Assembly: GCF_014647235.1 (NCBI RefSeq)
Contig: NZ_BMOU01000006.1
Coordinates: 1-64,000, forward strand
DNA: 64,000 nucleotides
Source: Haloarcula pellucida
GTDB lineage: Archaea > Halobacteriota > Halobacteria > Halobacteriales > Haloarculaceae
Direction: 5' to 3'
Part shown: positions 58,650 through 64,000 of the stretch, piece by piece
Layout: every line of letters starts with the position of its first letter
How positions within the stretch are numbered: the stretch's first letter is position 1
The notes under the pieces: generated by a model
Database searches by the model: none
Told to the model about the DNA's origin: nothing
The model's input: only the letters and a program-made list of their open reading frames with translations
Position numbers and translations under genes: made by a program

Positions 58650-59333
58650 TCAGTCCGTCGAGGACGACGCCTGCTCGAACCGACTCGCCGGGAGCAACAG
58701 GTCGTGGACCTCGGGCAGGTGCTTGACGTTGTAGACGATTTTCGCGTCCGACTCGGGCGCGACGATACAGGAGAGGCGAATCCCCCTGTCGTGGAGTTCT
58801 TGGGGCAGGATGTGACTCGCCGGTGAGGGCATCTCGCCCTCGACGACGGCGACGGCACAGTTCGTACAGGCGCCACCGCGGCAGGCGAAGGGCCACGCGT
58901 ACCCCTCGTTTTCGGCGGCTTCGAGCAAAGACTCGTTCTCCGCGACGTGGAACCGGCCGTAGTCCGCCGGGTCGAACCCGCCGTCGGCGGCCTTCTCGAA
59001 GAGGTCGTCGTCGTCGAGGTTCCACCCCTCGTCCGCGACGACTTCGTAGTTTAGGTACTCGACCTCGATGCCCTCGGGTTCAGGGGGGTCGGGCTCCGGT
59101 TCGGGGTCCGCCTCGGTGGGGCCGGGCGCTGGCCCGGTCGGCGGATACCGTGGCTCGTCGCCTGGTTCGTAGCCGTTCTCGATGCGCTCGTAGGCGTCCT
59201 GGACGGCCTGAAACGCCTCGGCCGACCCGCCCTGGTCGGGGTGGGTCTCCTTGACTCGCTCCCGGTACGCGTCGACGATGTCGGCCTCGTCTGCGTCCGG
59301 GTCGACACCGAGTATCTCGAATGGGGAGGCCAC
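58650..59333 (-). CDS. J-domain/2Fe-2S ferredoxin fusion
   Basis: A 227-residue fusion. Residues about 1-55 form a DnaJ J-domain with the HPD motif at 31-33. A Pro/Glu linker follows (about 58-90). Residues about 90-215 are a plant-type 2Fe-2S ferredoxin with C151-x4-C156-x2-C159 and C189. The J-domain could direct Hsp70 (DnaK) to the ferredoxin cluster or to its clients. Such fusions are seen in haloarchaea (from memory). It is near thioredoxin and an F420-dependent reductase. Confidence 0.88.
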   Translation of the reverse strand: MASPFEILGVDPDADEADIVDAYRERVKETHPDQGGSAEAFQAVQDAYERIENGYEPGDEPRYPPTGPAPGPTEADPEPEPDPPEPEGIEVEYLNYEVVADEGWNLDDDDLFEKAADGGFDPADYGRFHVAENESLLEAAENEGYAWPFACRGGACTNCAVAVVEGEMPSPASHILPQELHDRGIRLSCIVAPESDAKIVYNVKHLPEVHDLLLPASRFEQASSSTD

Positions 59334-59379
59334 ACCGGGGAGTAGGACTGCGGGGTGAAAAGTCTCTCTTCGACGGTCG

Positions 59380-60045
59380 CTACTGGAACCGGACGCCGAG
59401 GTCGTGCATACCGTCGTTGTGGCGGGCGACGTTGATGAGCAGCGGCGTCACCGCCTCGACTTCGGCGGCGTTCGAGAGGGGGCCGCCGTCTAGGGCGCGC
59501 AGGCCGACGATGCCCTCCGCGAGTTCACAAACCGTGTCTTTCGCGTCCGTGTCGTCGCCGACGACGACCGTGTCCCAGTCGAGGTCGGCGTCTAAGTTCG
59601 CCAGCCGACCGGCGGCGAGGTTGTGGAACGCGCCGACGACGGGCGTCTCCTCGGGGGCGGCCTTCGCGGCCAGTTGCGTGACGCTGCCGACGCCGGGACG
59701 GTTGTAGTGGAAGCCGTCTTCGTCCCGCTTCATCCCGACGGCCGGCGCGACGAGGGTGGCGTCACCGAGTTCGTCGGCGATGCTCTCGACGGTGTCCGTG
59801 AGGTGGTAGGCCGGGACGGCCGTGACGACCACGTCCGCGCGAGCGGTCGCGTCCTCGTTTGCCAGTCCCTCGATGGTGACGTCCTGTCCGCGGCTGTCGA
59901 GTTCGGTCTCGTACTCCTCGGCTTTCGTCTCGGCCCTCTCGGCCTCACGTGACCCGACGATGACGGTATGGTTCGTGTCGTACGCCCAGCGAAGGGCGAG
60001 TCCCTCGCCGATGTCACCGGTCCCGCCGAGTAGCGCGATATCCAT
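59380..60045 (-). CDS. npdG: F420-dependent NADP reductase
   Basis: A 221-residue Rossmann protein: MDIALLGGTGDIGEGLALRW, VIVGSREAERAETKAEEY, VVVTAVPAYHLTDTV and NVARHNDGMHDLGVRF. These fit Fno/NpdG, which moves hydride between F420H2 and NADP+. It links F420 and NADPH pools. Confidence 0.92.
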   Translation of the reverse strand: MDIALLGGTGDIGEGLALRWAYDTNHTVIVGSREAERAETKAEEYETELDSRGQDVTIEGLANEDATARADVVVTAVPAYHLTDTVESIADELGDATLVAPAVGMKRDEDGFHYNRPGVGSVTQLAAKAAPEETPVVGAFHNLAAGRLANLDADLDWDTVVVGDDTDAKDTVCELAEGIVGLRALDGGPLSNAAEVEAVTPLLINVARHNDGMHDLGVRFQ

Positions 60046-60099
60046 ATCTACGCGGTAGGCCGACCTCCGAATAAGCGTTGTGCGACCGGTGGGACTTGC

Positions 60100-60489
60100 C
60101 TACGTGTACTCGTTCCAGAGATAGTCGACGCCGCCGCCGTAGGCCGCATACAGCGCCGCCGCGAGACCGACCACGTAGGCCACCAACTGGGCGACGATAC
60201 CGAGGGGGCTGGTGTTGCCAAGCAGGAACACGAACACCGTCGCCAGCGCTACCGTGACGACGAAGATGACGAGGATGAACACGGCGACTCGGCCGGGCCG
60301 GTGCGCGGTCCGGAAAATCTGCTGGTGGGTCGAAATCGTCCAGTACGCCGCCGGGAACGCGACCAGCGCGAAGCCGATGGCGTACAACTGGACGTACTGG
60401 AGCCCCGGCTCGAACACCGCGGCGCCGCCGACGAGGCCGGCCCAGATACTCACTAACAGCGACCAACCGATTCGCCCCCGTCGTCCCAT
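60100..60489 (-). CDS. Membrane protein, DUF7534-like (129 aa)
   Basis: Four predicted helices: WSLLVSIWAGLVGGAAV, LYAIGFALVAFPAAYWTI, RVAVFILVIFVVTVALATVF and IVAQLVAYVVGLAAALYAAY, with a basic cytoplasmic loop HQQIFRTAHRPGR between helices 2 and 3. Family name from memory. Function unknown. Confidence 0.72.
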   Translation of the reverse strand: MGRRGRIGWSLLVSIWAGLVGGAAVFEPGLQYVQLYAIGFALVAFPAAYWTISTHQQIFRTAHRPGRVAVFILVIFVVTVALATVFVFLLGNTSPLGIVAQLVAYVVGLAAALYAAYGGGVDYLWNEYT

Positions 60490-60540
60490 ACCCGTCAGTT
60501 CCGACCCATCGTTGAAATCCCTGCCGTTCGCCGGAGCCCG

Positions 60541-61407
60541 TTACTCCAGCAGGTCCGGGAGATCGTTGATGGTCTCTACGACCGCGCTCGCGCCCGCGTT
60601 GGCGTACTTCCGGCGACCGGTCTCGCCGGTCAGGCCGCCGGTCAGGACGCCGACGCCGTAGTACACGCGGTCGCCGTCGGCGTCGTCGGCGTTGACCGCC
60701 GTCTTCACGTCGTCGAGCGTGTCGCCAGCGAACGCCACGCGCTCGGCACCGAAGCGCTCGGCCAGCGTCGTCAGTGCGCGTGGGTGTGGCTTGCCCTCCT
60801 CCCAGTCGTCCATCGTGAACCGATGCTCGTCGGGAATGTCCAGTCCGACGCGCGCCATCGCGATGTCGGCCTCCGCCGCGGGTCGGCCGGTGACGACGCC
60901 GACGGCGTAGCGCTCTCGCAGGGTCGCGAGCGTCTCGGGGTCGACCAGCACGGGTTCGTCGTTGATGTACCCCGGCGCGTCGAAGGGCGGGTCCCCGCCC
61001 TCTAACTCGCGGTACAGGTCGCTCCCGAGATACAGCGTCTGAAACACGTCCCGGAGTTCGTCGGGGTCCCACGCCGAGATGACTCGCTCGGCGGCCGCCT
61101 CGTCCAGCAGGTCACCGACGACGGCTTCGGCCGCCTCGATGCCACCGCCGCGTTCGGCGATAGCGTCGGTAAAGGCCGCGAGGTCCGCGACGTCGGCCTC
61201 GCGGGCCGAGAGGACGAACAGCGCCGCCGCGTCGGTCACTTCCCAGTCGTTGTTGAATCCGCCCGCATCCTTGAACTGTTGGATGGCTGCCTTCTCGATG
61301 GTGTCGCCGTACACGCGCTCGACGGACTCGACGACCGCGCGTCGGTAGGAGTCGGCCACGTCCACGAGGACGCCGTCGATGTCGAGGACCACCGCGTCGA
61401 CTTGCAT
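60541..61407 (-). CDS. TIGR01548-type HAD hydrolase
   Basis: A 288-residue HAD hydrolase: [20 protein letters not shown] (motif I, Asp nucleophile), [20 protein letters not shown] (motif II), [18 protein letters not shown] (Lys of motif III) and [17 protein letters not shown] (motif IV), with an insertion cap between motifs I and II. TIGR01548 members occur next to histidine biosynthesis genes in some archaea; no such gene is adjacent here. ATG 61407 is the natural start. Confidence 0.87.
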   Translation of the reverse strand: MQVDAVVLDIDGVLVDVADSYRRAVVESVERVYGDTIEKAAIQQFKDAGGFNNDWEVTDAAALFVLSAREADVADLAAFTDAIAERGGGIEAAEAVVGDLLDEAAAERVISAWDPDELRDVFQTLYLGSDLYRELEGGDPPFDAPGYINDEPVLVDPETLATLRERYAVGVVTGRPAAEADIAMARVGLDIPDEHRFTMDDWEEGKPHPRALTTLAERFGAERVAFAGDTLDDVKTAVNADDADGDRVYYGVGVLTGGLTGETGRRKYANAGASAVVETINDLPDLLE

Positions 61408-61442
61408 ATCGGGTGGGTCGCGGCCCTCGTTCAAGCCGCTTG

Positions 61443-61841
61443 CTATCCCGGCCCCTCGCTGACGCGATACAGCGTCTCCCCGTCCGGCAGTTGCTCGCGT
61501 TCGACGGGGACCGTCGGCTGATCGCCGCCCAGCGTCGTGAACCAGCAGGCGGCGTCGACCCGGCGAGCCACGTCCCGGAGCGGGCGATGGAGTTCCGGCG
61601 GGACGTTCCGGGCGAAGACGACGTCCGCCCCCTCGTACACCGAGAGCGTCGGCTCGGTCACGTCGTCGACGACGAACGTCACGCCCTCGGGAACCCGCCG
61701 CGGTCGAACGTCGGTCGCCGTCACGGTCACGCCGCGCTCGACCAGTCCAGCAGCCACGGCCGGGTGGTTGCCGACGCCGACTTCGACGACCGTCTCGGCG
61801 GCGGCCAACCGGTCGACGAGGGCACGGTCGGAGTCGCTCAT
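61443..61841 (-). CDS. UPF0146-family protein
   Basis: A 132-residue Rossmann-like protein with [20 protein letters not shown] and [20 protein letters not shown], a truncated methyltransferase-like fold typical of UPF0146 archaeal proteins. It is divergent from archaemetzincin, 39 bases between starts, so the two share a short promoter region. Confidence 0.85.
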   Translation of the reverse strand: MSDSDRALVDRLAAAETVVEVGVGNHPAVAAGLVERGVTVTATDVRPRRVPEGVTFVVDDVTEPTLSVYEGADVVFARNVPPELHRPLRDVARRVDAACWFTTLGGDQPTVPVEREQLPDGETLYRVSEGPG

Positions 61842-61850
61842 GGCGGGATG

Positions 61851-61856
61851 TTTAAG
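61851..61856 (+). promoter_or_regulatory. TATA-like element for the archaemetzincin gene
   Basis: TTTAAG is centred about 28 bases before ATG 61881, supporting a leaderless start there rather than an upstream in-frame ATG. Confidence 0.5.
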
Positions 61857-61880
61857 CGGTGCCGTCCCATATGGATTCGC

Positions 61881-62402
61881 ATGCACGTCGACATCGTACC
61901 GGTGGGCGAAGTCTCCGCCCAGGTGAAGCGGGAGGCCTCCGACGGCCTCCGTGCCACCTACGACTGCGAGGTCTCCATGCACGAGCCACAGTCGGTGCCC
62001 GCCGGTGCGTACGATGGCGACCGCGACCAGTACCGCGCCGAGGAGTTCATCGACCTCGCTCGACGGGTCGGTTCCGGGAGCAAGAACATCGCAATCACGC
62101 CGAAAGACCTCTTCTATCGCCGCCGCAACTACGTGTTCGGACTCGCCTACCTCGGCGGCTCCGGAAGCGTCATCTCCACGTATCGCCTGCAGACGTCCTC
62201 GGACGGCGGGTTCTCGAACCGCTCGGCCGGCGAGATTTTCTCCGCACGCGTCCGCAAAGAGGTCGTCCACGAGATCGGCCACACCCTCGGACTGGAACAC
62301 TGTGACAACAAGCGCTGTGTGATGAACTTCTCACCGACGGTCCGACAGGTCGACGTCAAGGAGGCGTCGCTGTGTGGCTCCTGCCAGCGGAACGTCCTCT
62401 GA
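61881..62402 (+). CDS. amzA: Archaemetzincin (zinc metalloprotease)
   Basis: A 173-residue archaemetzincin. The zinc motif is H130-E131-x2-H134-x5-H140-C141, with further cysteines C146, C165 and C168 (CGSC). That gives the typical archaemetzincin double zinc site, one catalytic and one structural. It is an aminopeptidase-like protease of unknown substrate. Confidence 0.94.
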   Translation: MHVDIVPVGEVSAQVKREASDGLRATYDCEVSMHEPQSVPAGAYDGDRDQYRAEEFIDLARRVGSGSKNIAITPKDLFYRRRNYVFGLAYLGGSGSVISTYRLQTSSDGGFSNRSAGEIFSARVRKEVVHEIGHTLGLEHCDNKRCVMNFSPTVRQVDVKEASLCGSCQRNVL

Positions 62403-62429
62403 CCGCGGTAACCGCCGGACTGCGACGGT

Positions 62430-62458
62430 CCTAACGAGTTAGGTAGACCGCCTAATTC
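62430..62458 (+). promoter_or_regulatory. Promoter with near-palindrome and TATA-like element
   Basis: CCTAACGAGTTAGG (62430-62443) is a 14-base inverted repeat (CCTAAC-GA-GTTAGG). Eight bases later is the TATA-like CTAATTC (62452-62458), about 30 bases before ATG 62485. It matches the element before the HalOD1 gene in sequence and spacing. Confidence 0.5.
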
Positions 62459-62484
62459 CCTCTGGCTCTTCCTCCCGAACGCGA

Positions 62485-62700
62485 ATGAGCAAGAGTCAGT
62501 CCAGCGACCGAGTGGCGGAGCTAGGTGACATCTTCGTCTCGGTCACCGGCGATGAATCGGTCACCGAACAACAGGCCGGGGACTCCACCGACCGCGAACT
62601 CCGGCCGGACGAGGAGTTCGACCCCGAGGAAGTCGCGGACGGACTCGACGACGCCGTCGCCGGGTCCGAAACCGGCGACACCTCAGACCCCGCGACGTAG
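62485..62700 (+). CDS. Small acidic protein (71 aa)
   Basis: A 71-residue acidic protein, MSKSQSSDRVAELGDIFVSV, with DEEFDPEEVADGLDDAV. No hydrophobic helix. It is probably a soluble regulatory or adaptor protein. Shares an upstream motif with the HalOD1 gene. Function unknown. Confidence 0.7.
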   Translation: MSKSQSSDRVAELGDIFVSVTGDESVTEQQAGDSTDRELRPDEEFDPEEVADGLDDAVAGSETGDTSDPAT

Positions 62701-62766
62701 CCCGACCACCGCACACCGGCGCGGCCCCACGTGTTCTCCGCCCCTCCTCGAAACGCCCCCGAATGG

Positions 62767-63144
62767 CTACGTCAGGTTTTCCCGTCGCAGACACGCCTCC
62801 GGCAGCGGATAGACGACGCCGAACAGCAGGCGGTTCGCGGCCGTCCCGATGCCCAGTCCGAACAGCAGCGGCGGGAGCACTGCGAGCGGTGTTCCGGGGC
62901 CGAGCCACCACAGCACCGCGGCAAATGCGACGATACTCCCCGACAGTCCGACTGTGAGTCCCCAGGTCCCGGCGGCACTCCGGTCGACCGCCGCGAAGAG
63001 GACACTGCCGAACGCGACAGCGACGGCACCGAGCGGCCACGCCGTCGGCCCGTCGAGCGAATACGCTATCAGTGTCGCGGTCACGACGTTCGACGCACCG
63101 ACGAACAGGTCTCGGGCGACGACCGCGCGTTCGCTACGTGCCAT
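62767..63144 (-). CDS. Membrane protein (125 aa)
   Basis: Four predicted helices: LFVGASNVVTATLIAYSLD, LGAVAVAFGSVLFAAV, WGLTVGLSGSIVAFAAVLWW and AVLPPLLFGLGIGTAANRLL, with a charged N-terminus. No family recognised. Not clearly in an operon with the ABCE1 gene, which ends downstream on the same strand. Confidence 0.68.
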   Translation of the reverse strand: MARSERAVVARDLFVGASNVVTATLIAYSLDGPTAWPLGAVAVAFGSVLFAAVDRSAAGTWGLTVGLSGSIVAFAAVLWWLGPGTPLAVLPPLLFGLGIGTAANRLLFGVVYPLPEACLRRENLT

Positions 63145-63185
63145 GCTGTCGGGATGTCGGGGCCGGCTCTAAAATAAGTAGCCGT

Positions 63186-64000
63186 TCAGGTGTCGTCGGG
63201 CGAGTAGTAGTACTCGCCCGCGTTCTTCTGCTTGCGGTCGAGTTGGGACCCGGGCTTGTTGATGCGCGGCCGGGAGGTCCGCTCGTCGCGGCGGAACGTG
63301 ATGTCGAGGTTCGAGAGGAACTCGTTCATCCCCTCGCGCATCCCCTGTGGCGGTGCGGCGCGCCCGTTCTTCGCGGGTTCGCCCTCGAAGACGAGCAAGC
63401 GGTCCGCGAGCAGGTCGATCATGTAGATGTCGTGGTCGATGACCATCGCCGTCGCGTCGTGGTTCTCGGCGTAGCGCCGAATCGCGGAGGTGGCCAGCAC
63501 CCGCTGTTCGACGTCGAGGTGGGCCGACGGTTCGTCCAGCAGGTAGAGGTCGGCGTCCTTCGAGAGACACGCCGCGATGGCGACGCGCTGGCGCTCACCG
63601 CCCGAGAGATCAGTCAACTGCTGCTCCATCACCGCGTCCAGTTGGAGGGGCTGGGCGATTTCGGTGTTCCAGTAGGAGGTGCCGAAGTCGTCCGTGATCG
63701 AGGCGAGGAACGCGTCGACGCGCATCGGCTGGTCGATCTCGATGTACTGGGGTTTGTAGGCGATGTCGAGGCTCGTGTCGACCGACCCCGTGCTTGGTTC
63801 GAGGCGCCCGGCGAGCATCTTCGCGAACGTCGACTTCCCGATGCCGTTCGGGCCGACGACGCCCAGTACTTCGCTCTCGCGGATGGTGCCGGCGTCGACC
63901 GACAGCGAGAACTCGCCCTCGCCGTAGCTCTTCTGGAGGTCCGGGTACTCGATGACCACGTCGCCGGTCGAGGCGGTCCGCGGAGCGTGTTCCTCGAACT
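63186..64000 (-). CDS. ABCE1/Rli1 ribosome-recycling ATPase (C-terminal half, partial)
   Basis: The open frame runs off the right edge, so only the second half is seen. Second Walker A GPNGIGKSTFAKMLAG, signature LSGGERQRVAIAA, Walker B YLLDEPSAHLD and the RLI-type ending ITFRRDERTSRPRINKPGSQ and LDRKQKNAGEYYYS. The fused 4Fe-4S domain and first ABC must lie beyond 64000. It splits ribosomes after termination. Confidence 0.95.
   Translation of the reverse strand, partial: FEEHAPRTASTGDVVIEYPDLQKSYGEGEFSLSVDAGTIRESEVLGVVGPNGIGKSTFAKMLAGRLEPSTGSVDTSLDIAYKPQYIEIDQPMRVDAFLASITDDFGTSYWNTEIAQPLQLDAVMEQQLTDLSGGERQRVAIAACLSKDADLYLLDEPSAHLDVEQRVLATSAIRRYAENHDATAMVIDHDIYMIDLLADRLLVFEGEPAKNGRAAPPQGMREGMNEFLSNLDITFRRDERTSRPRINKPGSQLDRKQKNAGEYYYSPDDT

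Overview
This window is haloarchaeal chromosome. It is GC-rich, codons mostly end in C or G, proteins are acidic, and many genes appear leaderless with a TATA-like element about 25-30 bases before the start. It carries archaeal markers (Sec61 beta, ABCE1, archaemetzincin, HalOD1 domain, PGF-CTERM tails, FAU-1). The rRNA spacer and gene content resemble the Haloarcula group, but genus-level assignment is inference.

Layout. 1-455 is the end of an rRNA operon: 23S 3' end, a tRNA-like processing element, 5S and a terminator. 580-15205 is mostly chromosomal housekeeping: an aldo/keto reductase, the mismatch endonuclease NucS, a first MutS, a thioredoxin-like protein, TauE/SafE plus UspA, a 2-hydroxyacid dehydrogenase with a DsbA/FrnE protein, a TraB-like protein, a ferritin-like protein and the ThiD-ThiN fusion. 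About 15537-17586 is an IS200/IS605 element (tnpA and tnpB) that looks invaded by four small double-hairpin insertions. 17588-25259 holds a HypE/PurM-like protein, a secreted putative metalloprotease, an LMW phosphatase with a broken duplicate start, a second MutS and small regulators. 25430-31167 is the most unusual block: KR, MAT, AcpS, KS and ACP, then an MDR reductase and an R2-like diiron oxidase, i.e. a bacterial-type acyl-carrier-protein system in an archaeon. 31264-46826 contains tandem zinc-ribbon proteins, MutL, a divergent glycosyltransferase/ATP-grasp pair, a PfkB relative, secreted proteins, a GcvT/YgfZ-like protein, a geranylgeranyl-reductase-like flavoprotein and small membrane proteins. 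46823-64000 has a beta-propeller, an S9 peptidase, UvrA, a LURP-one protein, an SDR, a Tat-secreted LVIVD protein, FAU-1, Sec61 beta, thioredoxin, a J-domain/ferredoxin fusion, an F420-dependent NADP reductase, HAD hydrolases, archaemetzincin and the C-terminal half of ABCE1.

Connections. DNA repair is heavily represented (NucS, two MutS, endonuclease-type MutL, UvrA), so two independent mismatch-repair routes are encoded within 35 kb. The acyl-ACP block has its own TATA-like promoter and 1-base gene junctions, suggesting translationally coupled expression. The IS element sits between two convergent stop codons and seems not to have damaged either host gene.

All functions were read from sequence by eye. 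No database search was run, and family names for small haloarchaeal proteins are from memory.
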